A stretch of DNA of 64,000 nucleotides from assembly GCA_965213885.1 (NCBI GenBank), contig OZ243919.1, forward strand, positions 1,860,001-1,924,000, in the 5' to 3' direction. Source of the stretch: VYFG01 sp965213885 (lineage in GTDB: Bacteria; Pseudomonadota; Gammaproteobacteria; Arenicellales; Poriferihabitantaceae). Both the position numbers and the translations under genes were made by a program. Position 1 is the first letter of the stretch, and every line of letters starts with the position of its first letter. A model generated the notes under the pieces. It was not told where the DNA came from and made no database searches. It saw only the letters and a program-made list of their open reading frames with translations. Positions 1 through 9,271 of the stretch are shown piece by piece.

Positions 1-521
1 GTTCTTCCATCGCCGAACACGAACTTGCCTGGCTTCCTGAAGGCGCGAACCCGTTTTTCGGCAAGTACACGCCCAACAACGTTCTCACCGGGCGCACGAA
101 GTCCCGGATTGAGGTTCTCGGCAAGCCCATCGAGATCGGCGGCAAGCCGATGCGCGACTTCGGACTGCAGCTTCACCAACTCGCCCAGGTGCTTCGAAGC
201 CATGGTGTCGACGTGACGGTCCGGGTCGTGGGCGAGGCGGCGGATGCCTCGACAATCCGCCGGGAGATCGCACGGAACCTTGCTTCCGGGAACGATTATG
301 TGCTGATCAACTACGCGCGCAGGGAACTCGGACAGCAGGGCGGTGGACACATCTCCCCGGTCGGGGCTTACGACGAGGAAAGCGATTCATTCCTGATCAT
401 GGACGTGAACCCCAACAGGGCACCCTGGGCCTGGGTCAGAACCGGAGACCTTGTGAAGGCGATGCGCACCTTCGATACAATCGAAAACCGTGGCTACCTG
501 CTGATTGCCGAAACAGACTAG
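1..521 (+). CDS. Phytochelatin-synthase-family protein (3' part)
   Basis: The reading frame is open from base 3 and enters from outside the window, so only the C-terminal 172 residues are seen. The diagnostic segment is GGGHISPVGAYD followed by FLIMDVNP. In plant phytochelatin synthase the catalytic His and Asp lie 18 residues apart in exactly this context, and here the His of GGHISP and the Asp of IMDV have the same spacing. The catalytic Cys would lie upstream of the window. Bacterial homologues are usually one-domain papain-fold enzymes that deglycylate glutathione and make little phytochelatin, so a glutathione gamma-glutamylcysteine transfer or hydrolysis role is expected. The next gene is convergent, with a stem-loop between them. 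The family is clear; the substrate is not. Confidence 0.8.
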   Translation, partial: SSIAEHELAWLPEGANPFFGKYTPNNVLTGRTKSRIEVLGKPIEIGGKPMRDFGLQLHQLAQVLRSHGVDVTVRVVGEAADASTIRREIARNLASGNDYVLINYARRELGQQGGGHISPVGAYDEESDSFLIMDVNPNRAPWAWVRTGDLVKAMRTFDTIENRGYLLIAETD

Positions 522-557
522 CACGCCTCCCACCAGAAAGTTTCGGATACTAAAGTA

Positions 558-592
558 GCCTCTCAATGAGTACCGGTCACTTATTGAGAGGC
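558..592. terminator. Stem-loop between convergent genes
   Basis: A perfect 10-bp inverted repeat, GCCTCTCAAT and ATTGAGAGGC, with further inner pairing lies 36 bases after the stop of the phytochelatin-synthase-like gene and about 105 bases from the stop of the convergent cytochrome b561 gene. No T-run follows on the plus strand, so it is not a textbook intrinsic terminator. Its position suggests it ends or protects transcripts from one or both sides. Confidence 0.4.
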
Positions 593-697
593 TTGATCAA
601 GAAGAAATTTTACGTCATTTGATTGACTCGGAGGGGCGCGACCGGCTTCAAGGGCTGGTGCACACGGGACGCGCGGTAACAGCGGTTGCGGTGAAGT

Positions 698-1285
698 TCA
701 GCGGTCCTTTCTGACGATCTTCCAGCCGGTAATCATCGGCTTGACCAGGTTCTCCCGTTTCCAGACGAGATAGAACAGGATCGCGGCGACATGCAGCCCA
801 GCCAGGGCGAGCAGGATACGCGCGTTCAGGTGGTGGATGTGACCGATTGATCCGCGTATGCCGGAGGACACCATCCCCGCAAGAGGACCCTCGGCAAACA
901 GTCCATCGTCCTCGGAGAACAGCCCGGTGATGACCTGGACCGCCAGGGCAAGAAGAATGGCAATGACCGACAGGGCGCCCACCGGGTTGTGGCCGGGAAC
1001 GCCGCTCGGTGACCGCCGAAACATGCCGCGCAGATAGCAGGCAAGGGCCGTCGGAGACACCACCAGTGCGCGGAAGCGGGCCGGTCGGGGGCCGACAAAC
1101 CCCCAGTAGATCCGGATCAGCAGGAGCGTCCCAGTGGTGTATCCCAGATACATGTGATAGTCGATGGTGTCGAAATCACGGTACTGGCCGAGCAGCCAGC
1201 CGGTGGTGACCGTGATCACCAGGAGCCAGTGCCAGATCCTGGTCAGGGGATCCCAGATCTTGCGCTGCTCATACTGTTCCTGCAT
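698..1285 (-). CDS. Cytochrome b561 family membrane protein
   Basis: A 195-residue protein of the bacterial di-heme cytochrome b561 family, an inner-membrane electron carrier. The N-terminus (WDPLTRIWHWLL) is typical, and candidate heme ligands sit in the right helices: His19, His44 (IDYHMYLGY), His149/151 (GHIHHLNAR) and His165 (GLHVAA). The HNPVGALS motif before the third helix is also characteristic. About four transmembrane helices are visible. The gene lies 110 bases downstream of a cytochrome c' gene on the same strand. Such b561/c-type pairs pass electrons between the quinone pool or periplasmic reductants and a soluble heme protein, so the two probably work together. Confidence 0.88.
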   Translation of the reverse strand: MQEQYEQRKIWDPLTRIWHWLLVITVTTGWLLGQYRDFDTIDYHMYLGYTTGTLLLIRIYWGFVGPRPARFRALVVSPTALACYLRGMFRRSPSGVPGHNPVGALSVIAILLALAVQVITGLFSEDDGLFAEGPLAGMVSSGIRGSIGHIHHLNARILLALAGLHVAAILFYLVWKRENLVKPMITGWKIVRKDR

Positions 1286-1395
1286 GGTGATCTTGTCCTG
1301 CTGTACCCTAGACCGGCACGGGCCTGCCTGCGGGTCAGGCGGGTCCGGGACCGCCGGACGGGGTCGACATGATAGTCCGGGTGCCGGCGCCTTAC

Positions 1396-1878
1396 CTAGA
1401 AATCCTTGGTGCGGTAGTCATCGTGGCAGCCCTTGCAGGCCCCCCCGACGGACCTGACTGCATCCCTCAGGCTGTCCAGCCCGTCCCCGGCGACCAGCGA
1501 AATCTCAAGGGCGGCGTCCTTCATTGCCTGGGATTTTTCGCCAACCTCCGATCCGGCCTCCCAGATCGTGGGTCTGGCCCGGGTCTTGCCCTCGCGCGCC
1601 TCGTTGTGGGAGTCGGGCGGCCACATGCGCGCGCCGCTCAGGTTCACCACGACGTTCAGGTTTTCCGCCAACTGGGCGGCCAGCGCGGCATCGTAATCAA
1701 GGTCGCCCTTGGCCATGGCGAAGAGCGGGCCGGCGTAGTGGCTGTAGAGCTGCATCGCACCCCGCCTCGCCTTGATGGCCTTGTCGGTGGCATCGTCCGC
1801 CAGTGCCTCGGGTATCGCGGTGAACAGGGCCGCGGCCATCAGTGCCGGAGCTGCCAAGGCTTTGTGAACTGCATTCAT
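1396..1878 (-). CDS. Cytochrome c' (periplasmic)
   Basis: A 160-residue protein with a signal peptide ending near ALA (about residue 27) and a single C-terminal heme-binding motif CKGCH at residues 148-152, the arrangement of cytochrome c' (a four-helix bundle, often NO-binding or an electron carrier). The conserved helix-3 region with Trp (MWPPDS, TIWEAGSEV) fits the family, and the length is normal. A strong ribosome binding site, AAGGAGT, lies 8 bases before the ATG. It precedes the cytochrome b561 gene and probably shares its transcript, suggesting a small periplasmic redox chain. The physiological ligand cannot be read from the sequence. Confidence 0.88.
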   Translation of the reverse strand: MNAVHKALAAPALMAAALFTAIPEALADDATDKAIKARRGAMQLYSHYAGPLFAMAKGDLDYDAALAAQLAENLNVVVNLSGARMWPPDSHNEAREGKTRARPTIWEAGSEVGEKSQAMKDAALEISLVAGDGLDSLRDAVRSVGGACKGCHDDYRTKDF

Positions 1879-2020
1879 GAATCGCTACTCCTTAAGGATT
1901 GGTCAGTGGATAAACCATACTTTAGCATACTGAAATGTACACGTATTGGCCAAGGGGCGGGGGCACATCGGTGAAGGCTGTCCGGTCCCTACCCCCGGGT
2001 TCGCCGGACCGGGGCCGCGA

Positions 2021-2482
2021 TCAGTAGATCCCCGCATCCAGACCGGCTGCCATCTGCATTCCCAGCTCCTCGCACTGCCCGAGAAACCCGTCGCAAAATT
2101 CGCCCCGCATCACGAGGGTGTCGGCAATGGGCTTCCAGCGAAGCCCGGTGATGATCTTTTCCATGCTGCTTCGGGCGCCCTGACCGTCCAGGCCGCCCTT
2201 GACATAGAGCGCGCAGGGCATGGCCTCGGTTTTCTCGAGACAGGGGTAGTAGATGCGCTCGAAGAAATCCTTGATGAGCCCGCTCATGTAGCCGAAGTTC
2301 TCGGTGGTGCCCACGATCACCGCATCCGCGTCCAGCACGTCCGAAGGCTCCGCCTGCAGGGGGTCCCGCACTACCAGCCGAACGTCTTCGAAGGCATCGT
2401 TCGCGGCGCCCCGCACCACCGCGTCACGCAGCCTGCGGCAGTTGTCGGAGGGACAGTTCGCGACGATGAGAAGCGTGGGCAA
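2021..2482 (-). CDS. Flavodoxin-like / NADPH-dependent FMN reductase family protein
   Basis: A 153-residue protein with a flavodoxin-like fold: an N-terminal beta strand (TLLIVANCPSDN) leads to the FMN phosphate loop, and the block GTTENFGYMSGLIKDFFER is the flavin-edge motif of the NAD(P)H-dependent FMN reductase/WrbA-like group. No membrane segment or signal is seen, so it should be cytosolic. It starts 30 bases after the multicopper oxidase stop on the same strand and is probably co-transcribed with it. Its electron acceptor is unknown. Confidence 0.75.
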   Translation of the reverse strand: MPTLLIVANCPSDNCRRLRDAVVRGAANDAFEDVRLVVRDPLQAEPSDVLDADAVIVGTTENFGYMSGLIKDFFERIYYPCLEKTEAMPCALYVKGGLDGQGARSSMEKIITGLRWKPIADTLVMRGEFCDGFLGQCEELGMQMAAGLDAGIY

Positions 2483-2512
2483 GGCCTTTGACCTGTCAGG
2501 GGTTCAATTCGT

Positions 2513-3955
2513 TCACCCTACCCTGATCCAGGTCACCATGCCGCCGGTCTGGTGCTCAAGCATGTGGCAATGCAACAGCCAGTCACCCGGGTTGTCCGCC
2601 AGGAACTTCACCGCCAGGCGTTCCCCCGGCGGAATCAGCACCGTGTCCCTGAGCACCCCGCCGGACTCCGCTGTCCCGGTCATGGCACCCGGAACCTCGA
2701 AATGATGGCCATGCAGATGCATGCCGTGGAACCAGGCTGTCCGGTTCTCGAAGACAATCTCCTGGGTGCTTCCGAGAGGCGCGGACAACAGGGGCTTCTC
2801 CGGCCTGCCGATCACGCCGTTCTGCGCCCAGACCATGCCAAGGCGCGCCAGCGCCCGGATGTCCAGCATCTCCCCCTGGTAGTCCGCCCGGTCGAGGTCC
2901 CCCATGGCGCCGCCCCGCATCACCAGAGGGGTGCTTGCATCCGGCACGGCCGCTGCCGGGCGCACGGGATTCGGTGGGAGGGCCCGGGGGGACTCCGCCC
3001 TCGGCGGTTTGCCGGGGTAGTCCGACGGAGAGAACCCAACCAGCGGGATCACCTGTCCGCGGTCGTGGAAATCCAGTGTCGCGTCCACACCCGGTTCCGC
3101 CGGAACATCCGCGATGACATCCATCCGCTGCCCGGGACTGAGCACCAGCTCGGACCGGACTGTCCATGGTGCGGCCAGCGGCATGCCGTCCAGCGAAACG
3201 GCCCAGGCCCGCCACGGGGGAATCTTCAGGGTCATGACCAGGGAATTGGCGGTGTTCACCAGCCTGAGGCGAAGCCGGTCTCCCGCCTCGACGCGGATCG
3301 TCTCGCTGCCCCTGCCGTTCACGGTCAGCCAGTTGCCGACGCGACCCGCATGGGTGATGTCGTGGAGGTTCCCGAAGGACGGATGGATGCGCCCCGTCTC
3401 GTCCAGGCGCCAGTCATCCAGCACCAGGACCACGTCCCGGTCCACATCCGGCGGTTCCGGTTCGTCCACCACCAGGACCCCGTAGAGCCCGCGCCCCACC
3501 TGTTCGGATGAGCGCTGGTGGGCGTGATACCAGTACGTCCCCGCGTCCGGCACTGTGAATTCGTAGTGGAAGGTTTCCCCCGGAAGGACGCTTTCCTGGG
3601 TCATGCCCACCACCCCGTCCATCGCGTTGTCGATCCTCAGGCCATGCCAGTGGATTGCGCTGCCCTCGGCAAGTTCATTTCGAAAATCCACCACCAGGCG
3701 CTCGCCCTGCCTCAGCCGGATCAGGGGCCCCGGCACCTGTCCGTTGTAGGACCAGGTTTCCGTGTCCGCGGGCAGTTCCGGGTCCAGGCGCTGGCGGCTC
3801 CTCCCGGCAACCAGGGCAAGACTGTGCACCCGAGGAGAAGCCGCCCCCCAGGCGCCCACGGGGAGCACCAGCCCCGCGGCCACGCCGGCAAAGAGCCGGC
3901 GACGGGATGGTGAGTGCTCCGCGGTGCCCGGGGCAAGGGCTCTCGTTCGCGCCAT
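2513..3955 (-). CDS. Multicopper oxidase, Tat-exported
   Basis: A 480-residue, three-cupredoxin multicopper oxidase. All four copper motifs are present: HWHG and YWYHAH in the first domain, HGMHLHGHHF, and the C-terminal HCHMLEHQTGGM that supplies T1 and trinuclear ligands (the terminal Met is the T1 axial ligand). The N-terminus has a twin-arginine signal (SRRRLFAGVAAG), so the folded enzyme should go to the periplasm. I chose the ATG at 3955; an ATG 12 codons upstream is possible but gives a less typical Tat leader. The substrate could be Cu(I), Mn(II) or a phenol. It leads the flavodoxin-like gene. Confidence 0.9.
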   Translation of the reverse strand: MARTRALAPGTAEHSPSRRRLFAGVAAGLVLPVGAWGAASPRVHSLALVAGRSRQRLDPELPADTETWSYNGQVPGPLIRLRQGERLVVDFRNELAEGSAIHWHGLRIDNAMDGVVGMTQESVLPGETFHYEFTVPDAGTYWYHAHQRSSEQVGRGLYGVLVVDEPEPPDVDRDVVLVLDDWRLDETGRIHPSFGNLHDITHAGRVGNWLTVNGRGSETIRVEAGDRLRLRLVNTANSLVMTLKIPPWRAWAVSLDGMPLAAPWTVRSELVLSPGQRMDVIADVPAEPGVDATLDFHDRGQVIPLVGFSPSDYPGKPPRAESPRALPPNPVRPAAAVPDASTPLVMRGGAMGDLDRADYQGEMLDIRALARLGMVWAQNGVIGRPEKPLLSAPLGSTQEIVFENRTAWFHGMHLHGHHFEVPGAMTGTAESGGVLRDTVLIPPGERLAVKFLADNPGDWLLHCHMLEHQTGGMVTWIRVG

Positions 3956-4139
3956 GGACGTTACAATACCACCCGGAAAAATCTGTTGCATCTGGATTTC
4001 ACGGCCTTGTCTCCCGTTCCTGCCCGTGCTGTGGGGCCACTATAGCACAGGCACATCCCGGTCCAGATGAATCCGGGATGCGATTCGTGGTGAAAGGGGA
4101 TCTCCGGCCGGGCCATGGACGGACAACCCGGACACCTTC

Positions 4140-6200
4140 TCAGGAATACGCGGCCTGTCTCTTGGCATTCCAGCCCTGGAGGAAGCGGTCCGCCACCATG
4201 GCGATGATCGCCATACCGATGCCGGCGATGATGCCCACGCCGAAGTCGCCGTCGCCAAGGCCGATGTACACCTGCTGCCCGAGGCCGTTGGTGCCCACCA
4301 GAGCGGCGATCACCAGCATGGCGATGGCATACATGATGGTCTGGTTGAGACCCAGCATGATCACCGGCAGGGCAAGGGGCAGCTTCACCTGAGACAGCAG
4401 CTGCCAGCGGGTGCAGCCCATGCTGGTGGACGCCTCGATCACGTCCGCGGGGAGATTCCGGAGGCCATGCTCGGTGTAGCGGATGGACGGGACGATTGCG
4501 TAGGCGACGACGGCCAGAAGGGCGCTGAACTCCCCGATCTTGAAGAGCATGACGAAGGGAATCAGGATCACGAACAGCGGCATGGTCTGCAGGGTGTCGT
4601 TGATGGGACGCACGAGCCTGGACACCATGTTCACCTCCGAAGCGACGATGCCGATCATGCCGCCCACGACAAAGGCGATGAGCACCGCGATGCCGCAAAG
4701 ATAGACCGACAGCATCGCCTGGGGCCACACGCCCGCCAGGACCAGAGACAGGAGCGCCAGCAGGGTCCCGGTCGCGAGCTTCCTGCCGCCCAGCTGGAAG
4801 CCGAGGACCGAGGTCATTGCCACCAGCACCAGCCAGGAGAGCTTGGTCAGCCCGAAGTAGAGCAGCACCCCCATGAACAAGACGGTCAGTGCCAGGGGCG
4901 CCCGGCCCCGGAACCAGGCCCAGGCGCCGAGCGCCGCGATCAGCACCGCGTAGCCCAGGCGCATGGGCTGGGTGAATTCAAAGCCCCAGGAATAGGGACT
5001 GATGGTATCCACGAGACCTACCCGCACCGGCAGCATGATGTAGTAGAACGCCACCGTCTTCAGCGCGCCGATGACGTCGCCCCAGTTGAGAATGAAGTTC
5101 TCCAGCCACTGGTTCATGGCATCGGCAGGATAGATCACCCAGGCCCGGGGCCACTCCCTGAACGCGGGAACCACGTTCGCAAGAAAAAAGGCCAGGATGG
5201 CCGCAGCGGCCCCGATCACCAGGTAGCGGTGGCGTCGCAGGAAACCCTCCTCGGCGCCGGGTTCCCGGTCATCCTCACCGGCGAATCCGTAGGTGATGCG
5301 GTCGATGACCATGGCCAGCAGGGCAATCACGATGCCTGCAAGTATGCTTTCACCGAACTGTGCCTTGCGGATGCGCAGCAGCACCTCCCAGCCGATGTCC
5401 GCCGTGCCGCCGATGATCGAGGCGATGATGACCATGGAGACGGCCGCCATGGTGGTCTGGTTGGCACCCAGCAGCAACTGGTGGGACGCGGAGGGAATCC
5501 GCACCTGCCAGAAGAGCTGTCTCGGAGTGGCCCCGGACATGAGGCCGGACTCGATGACCTCGGCAGATACCCGCCGCAGACCCAGCATGGTGTTGCGCAC
5601 CATGGGAGGAAAGGCGAATAGGATGCTCGCAATCAGTCCGACCACGGGCCCGAATCCGAATAGGAGCAGGATCGGCAGGAGATAGGCGAACGCGGGAATC
5701 GTCTGGAGCATGTCGAGCATGGGCAGGATGATCTTTTCCGCGCGGTCCGAGCGAAACCCCCACACGCCGAACATGAACCCCACCGCGATGGCCAGCGGCA
5801 CCGAGAGGATGACCAGGGAGAGCGAATTCATGCTTTCCGGCCAGTAGCCCACGACAACCATGTACAGCAGCGCCAAGGTCGAGAACACCGCCAGCTTCCA
5901 TCCCGATGCGGCCCAGGATGCAGCTGCCGTCAGTACCACAACCACCGGCCAGGGGACCCATTGCAGGAACAGCTGGACCCCCCCGACCGGCACCGCAAGG
6001 ATGTCCGACAACCCGCGGAAAAACCAGCCGGTCCACTTGGTGAACCAGTTCATTGCGCCGTTCAGCATCGGGGTCAGCGGCACCACCCATCCCTCCGGAT
6101 AGGCGATGAACCAGTCGCCCTTCTCCCCCAGGAGCTGGATCAGCAGCAGCAGCCCGATGAGGACGATCCAGAGCAGCCTCTGCCCGGTCTCAGCGCCCAC
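4140..6200 (-). CDS. Betaine/proline-type ABC transporter permease, two fused permease domains
   Basis: A 686-residue inner-membrane protein with two complete ProW/OpuAB-like permease units. Each has its own coupling (EAA) loop: GATPRQLFWQVRIPSA in the first half and GCTRWQLLSQVKLPLA in the second. ProW is normally a single unit acting as a homodimer, so this is a fused heterodimer. It starts at a GTG at 6200 that overlaps the end of the ATPase gene by 11 bases, implying translational coupling. With the upstream ATPase and binding protein it forms a complete importer. The setting next to methylamine-type demethylation genes suggests uptake of a quaternary amine as nutrient or osmolyte. Confidence 0.9.
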   Translation of the reverse strand: MGAETGQRLLWIVLIGLLLLIQLLGEKGDWFIAYPEGWVVPLTPMLNGAMNWFTKWTGWFFRGLSDILAVPVGGVQLFLQWVPWPVVVVLTAAASWAASGWKLAVFSTLALLYMVVVGYWPESMNSLSLVILSVPLAIAVGFMFGVWGFRSDRAEKIILPMLDMLQTIPAFAYLLPILLLFGFGPVVGLIASILFAFPPMVRNTMLGLRRVSAEVIESGLMSGATPRQLFWQVRIPSASHQLLLGANQTTMAAVSMVIIASIIGGTADIGWEVLLRIRKAQFGESILAGIVIALLAMVIDRITYGFAGEDDREPGAEEGFLRRHRYLVIGAAAAILAFFLANVVPAFREWPRAWVIYPADAMNQWLENFILNWGDVIGALKTVAFYYIMLPVRVGLVDTISPYSWGFEFTQPMRLGYAVLIAALGAWAWFRGRAPLALTVLFMGVLLYFGLTKLSWLVLVAMTSVLGFQLGGRKLATGTLLALLSLVLAGVWPQAMLSVYLCGIAVLIAFVVGGMIGIVASEVNMVSRLVRPINDTLQTMPLFVILIPFVMLFKIGEFSALLAVVAYAIVPSIRYTEHGLRNLPADVIEASTSMGCTRWQLLSQVKLPLALPVIMLGLNQTIMYAIAMLVIAALVGTNGLGQQVYIGLGDGDFGVGIIAGIGMAIIAMVADRFLQGWNAKRQAAYS

Positions 6201-7245
6201 TGGAGGCGCTCTCCCTGGCCAGTGCCCGGATCACGTTTTCGGCGGTGGCGATGCCGAGGGAGGTCCCGTCCTCCGCCCGCACCCGGACGCCGGATGTCTC
6301 GGCAAGCACCGGCAGGAGATCCTCGATGCAGCACTTCTCGTCCACCTCCGGCAGATGCTCGCCCTGGTCGGATCCAGTCGTGACGCGAGCCACCGACCGG
6401 GCCGTGAGCACACGTGTGACGGGCACGTCGTTGGTGAATTCGGCGACGTAATCATCCGCCGGGTTCACAATGAGCTCCGCGGGTGTGCCCATCTGCACGA
6501 TCTGTCCGTCCTTCATGATCATCATGCGGTCCGCGATGCGCAGGGCCTCGAGAAAATCATGGGTGATGAAGACGATGGACTTGTGCAGCTGGTTCTGGAT
6601 GCTCAGGAACTCGTTCTGCATCTCGCGCCGGATGAGGGGATCCAGGGCGGAAAAGGGCTCGTCCAGGAACCAGATGTCCGGCTCCACCGCCAGGGAGCGG
6701 GCGATGCCCACCCGCTGCTGCTGGCCGCCGGAGAGCTGCCTCGGGTAGCTCTTTTCCCTGCCTGTCAGGCCCACGAGGTCGATCACCCGCTGCGCCCGCT
6801 GACGCCGATCCGCCACACCGAGTCCCTGGAGTTTCAGCGGGAAGGCGATGTTGTCGATGACATTCAGATGGGGCAGGAGGCCGAAACTCTGGAACACCAT
6901 CCCCATCTTGTGTCTGCGGATGTCGATGAGCTCGGCGGCATTCTTCTTGAGAAGGTCCTCCCCGTCAAGCAGGACCTCCCCCGCAGTGGGCTCCACCAGG
7001 CGCGAGAGACAGCGCACCACGGTAGACTTTCCCGACCCCGACAGCCCCATGATGACGAAGATCTCACCCACGTGCACATCGAAGCTGACGTCGCCGCAGG
7101 CCACGATATGCCCGGATTCCCGGATTCCGCCGGCGTGGGCGTCCGGGTCGGGAACCGCGCCGGCGCCCCGGTCGAAGAACCGGTCGGGGGTATCGCCATA
7201 GACTTTCCAGACGTTGCGGCAGGAAAGCTTGATCGGTTTTTCCAT
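6190..7245 (-). CDS. Betaine/proline-type ABC transporter ATP-binding protein (ProV-like)
   Basis: A 351-residue ABC ATPase. It shows Walker A (GLSGSGKS), the signature LSGGQQQRVGIARSL, Walker B with D-loop (FLDEPFSALDP) and the H-loop (FITHD). The N-terminal insert before Walker A and the C-terminal extension of about 90 residues are characteristic of ProV/OpuAA. The extension is CBS-like, the domain that senses ionic strength in OpuA. It overlaps the permease gene by 11 bases and follows the binding-protein gene after a hairpin-containing gap of 114 bases. It energises the importer at the inner membrane. Confidence 0.92.
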   Translation of the reverse strand: MEKPIKLSCRNVWKVYGDTPDRFFDRGAGAVPDPDAHAGGIRESGHIVACGDVSFDVHVGEIFVIMGLSGSGKSTVVRCLSRLVEPTAGEVLLDGEDLLKKNAAELIDIRRHKMGMVFQSFGLLPHLNVIDNIAFPLKLQGLGVADRRQRAQRVIDLVGLTGREKSYPRQLSGGQQQRVGIARSLAVEPDIWFLDEPFSALDPLIRREMQNEFLSIQNQLHKSIVFITHDFLEALRIADRMMIMKDGQIVQMGTPAELIVNPADDYVAEFTNDVPVTRVLTARSVARVTTGSDQGEHLPEVDEKCCIEDLLPVLAETSGVRVRAEDGTSLGIATAENVIRALARESASSGR

Positions 7246-7293
7246 CAGGGGGGGTAGCGGGGATGCGCGGAACGGACGGGCACCCGGGCAACT

Positions 7294-7329
7294 GGGCCGG
7301 GAAGCATGCCTTCGGGCATGTCCCGGCCC
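7294..7329 (-). promoter_or_regulatory. Strong intercistronic hairpin between binding-protein and ATPase genes
   Basis: A 9-bp stem (GGGCCGGGA with TCCCGGCCC) stacks on a 6-bp stem (CATGCC with GGCATG) closed by a TTCG tetraloop, with a 2-base bulge. It lies in the gap after the binding-protein gene and is not followed by a T-run on the minus strand. Such hairpins commonly protect the upstream binding-protein message and reduce read-through, so more binding protein than transporter is made. Confidence 0.55.
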
Positions 7330-7359
7330 CGGGATCGGGAAGCCGTGATTGTCAGCGGA

Positions 7360-8310
7360 TCACATCCCGGCGGCGACCCAGGCAGACCATCTGTCCTCGT
7401 TGGCATTGACCCACTCGGTCACCACCTCCTCGAGATCCCGCTTCTTGCTGTCCACTTCCAGCATCAGGGCATTCTGGGTGGCGTTGTCAATGGTCATGGC
7501 CTCGAACAGCTTGAGCGCGCCGGGCCACTTCTCGCCGAAGCCCTTCCACACGATCTTGCCGATGTTGGCCTGGGCGAAACCACAGTCATTGGTCTTGTTC
7601 GGATCGAAGCCATGCTCAGGTTCGGTGCCGCAGTTCGGATGGGCGGCGGGCAGATCCACCCAGTCCATGTCCAGTTCCGCATGCAACCAGTGCGGGGCCC
7701 AGAACATCATCAGGGCGGACTCCTTGGCCGCATAGGCCGCCTTGAGTTCGGCGATCATGGCGCCCTCGCTGCCGCCGGCAATGGGCTGGAACGGCAAATC
7801 CGCGGATTCCACGAGGTCCTTCGACCGCGTGCCCCAGTCAGCCGGGTAGGTGATCAGTCGCCCCTTGGGGAAGGTTTCCGGCGCAGCAAACGCCTGGGCA
7901 CATTCGATCAGCGCCTCGTGGGATGGCAGGCCGGGGCATTTTTCCGCCATGTAGGCGGGATACATCCAGCCTTCCCGCGGTTCGAGGCCAAGGGGGCCGA
8001 CCTTGATGATGTCGCCGGACTCCACCGCCTTGGGATAGATGTCGCCGACGTTGTTGTCCCAAACCTCAGGCTGCATGTGCAGGTTGCCCTCGGCAATGCC
8101 CTTGAACTGCGGCACCGCACCCGCGGTAACGTACTCAATGTTGAAACCGGCCTTCTGCAGAAGCTGGCCGGTGATATGCGCGGAGATATGCTGCCCGGTC
8201 CATTCGTTGATCGCGATCTTGATGGGATCCGAGGAACCGTTGGCCGCAAGGACATTGTTGCAAGCCATGACGCCCGCCGTCAGGCCAAGTAAAATGTGTC
8301 TGATATTCAT
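7360..8310 (-). CDS. Glycine betaine/quaternary amine ABC transporter substrate-binding protein (ProX/OpuAC type)
   Basis: A 316-residue periplasmic protein with a signal peptide ending near VLA (residue 22) and an OpuAC-type substrate-binding domain. Tryptophans placed like the aromatic-cage residues of betaine-binding proteins are visible (INEWTGQH, QPEVWDNN, MMFWAPHW). It is the first gene of the importer operon, separated from the ATPase by a strong hairpin. It diverges from the metallo-beta-lactamase-fold gene, with 165 bases between their starts for promoters. The exact ligand (glycine betaine, choline, carnitine or another methylated amine) cannot be fixed by reading. Confidence 0.9.
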   Translation of the reverse strand: MNIRHILLGLTAGVMACNNVLAANGSSDPIKIAINEWTGQHISAHITGQLLQKAGFNIEYVTAGAVPQFKGIAEGNLHMQPEVWDNNVGDIYPKAVESGDIIKVGPLGLEPREGWMYPAYMAEKCPGLPSHEALIECAQAFAAPETFPKGRLITYPADWGTRSKDLVESADLPFQPIAGGSEGAMIAELKAAYAAKESALMMFWAPHWLHAELDMDWVDLPAAHPNCGTEPEHGFDPNKTNDCGFAQANIGKIVWKGFGEKWPGALKLFEAMTIDNATQNALMLEVDSKKRDLEEVVTEWVNANEDRWSAWVAAGM

Positions 8311-8475
8311 GATTCGTCTCCTCCAGAAGGGTCAGTGAATCGAAATGCCAGTCGGTTGGCAATACTGGGGAATTCAGCGATTCCGCCGAAAACGATACCA
8401 CTTAAGCGGGGGTCGGACAACCGGATTTCCGACAGCGTATACTTGCTGCCCGACACATTCCAGACCGAACATTCC

Positions 8476-9246
8476 ATGACCCTGAAACCCGCATCAGACT
8501 GGTACGAAATCCACCCGGTCGGCGATGGCATCAGCCTGATACGGGAGACCCATGTCGCCGCCTGGCTTCGCTGCAACATCTGGCATGTCAGGGGACGCGA
8601 GCGTGACCTTCTGATCGACTCCGGGATGGGACTGCGGCCGCTCAAGAAGGAGGTGAGCCTGATTTCCGGGCGGGCGGTAACCTGCATCGCCACCCACGCC
8701 CATTTCGATCATATCGGCGGCCAGCATGAATTCGAGACCCGGCTGGGACACCGGAGCGAGGCCGGGATCCACGCTGCACCGACCAGAGACAATGCTGCGG
8801 ACTGGGGCCCTTTCATCCGTGCGGAGACGTTCAGCGCCCTGCCCCATGACGGCTACGATTACCGCGAATACAGCGTGACGCCCGCCCCCCTGACCGGCTA
8901 TCTGGACGAGGGCGACGTGGTGGATCTCGGCGACCGTCATTTCAGGGTCCTGCACCTGCCCGGCCATTCCCCGGGCTCCATCGCGCTCTACGAGCAGGCT
9001 ACGGGAACCCTGTTTTCCGGCGATACCGTCTACGACGGCGCGCTCTACGATACCCTCTACCACTCGGACAGGGCCCTGTACCGACAAAGCCTGGAGCGGC
9101 TGCGTTCCCTGCCCGTCAGCATCGTGCACGGCGGACACGAGGACTCCTTTGGCCGCGAGCGGCTGATCCGGCTCATCGACGACTACGCCGCCGGGAAAAA
9201 CCGTATCGGCGATGCGGGGGAGTGGGTCGGCCGGCAGATTGGCTGA
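8476..9246 (+). CDS. Metallo-beta-lactamase-fold hydrolase
   Basis: A 256-residue cytosolic MBL-fold hydrolase. Metal ligands are all present: THAHFDHIGG (HxHxDH), LPGHSPGS, FSGDTVYDG and the final VHGGHEDSF. The start at 8476 (MTLKPASDW) is preferred because homology-like sequence begins there; an upstream in-frame ATG at 8296 would add 60 low-complexity residues. It is transcribed away from the transporter operon and runs toward the convergent methyltransferase gene. The family includes glyoxalase II-like thioesterases and lactonases, so a role in hydrolysing a thioester or formyl-type intermediate is possible but not shown. Confidence 0.85.
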   Translation: MTLKPASDWYEIHPVGDGISLIRETHVAAWLRCNIWHVRGRERDLLIDSGMGLRPLKKEVSLISGRAVTCIATHAHFDHIGGQHEFETRLGHRSEAGIHAAPTRDNAADWGPFIRAETFSALPHDGYDYREYSVTPAPLTGYLDEGDVVDLGDRHFRVLHLPGHSPGSIALYEQATGTLFSGDTVYDGALYDTLYHSDRALYRQSLERLRSLPVSIVHGGHEDSFGRERLIRLIDDYAAGKNRIGDAGEWVGRQIG

Positions 9247-9271
9247 CGGAGCAACCGCCGCCTTTCCGGGG

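Noticed and set aside
4467..5621. 384-residue plus-strand frame opposite the fused permease
   Set aside because: Hydrophilic His/Gln/Asp-rich antisense shadow typical of complements of membrane-protein genes.
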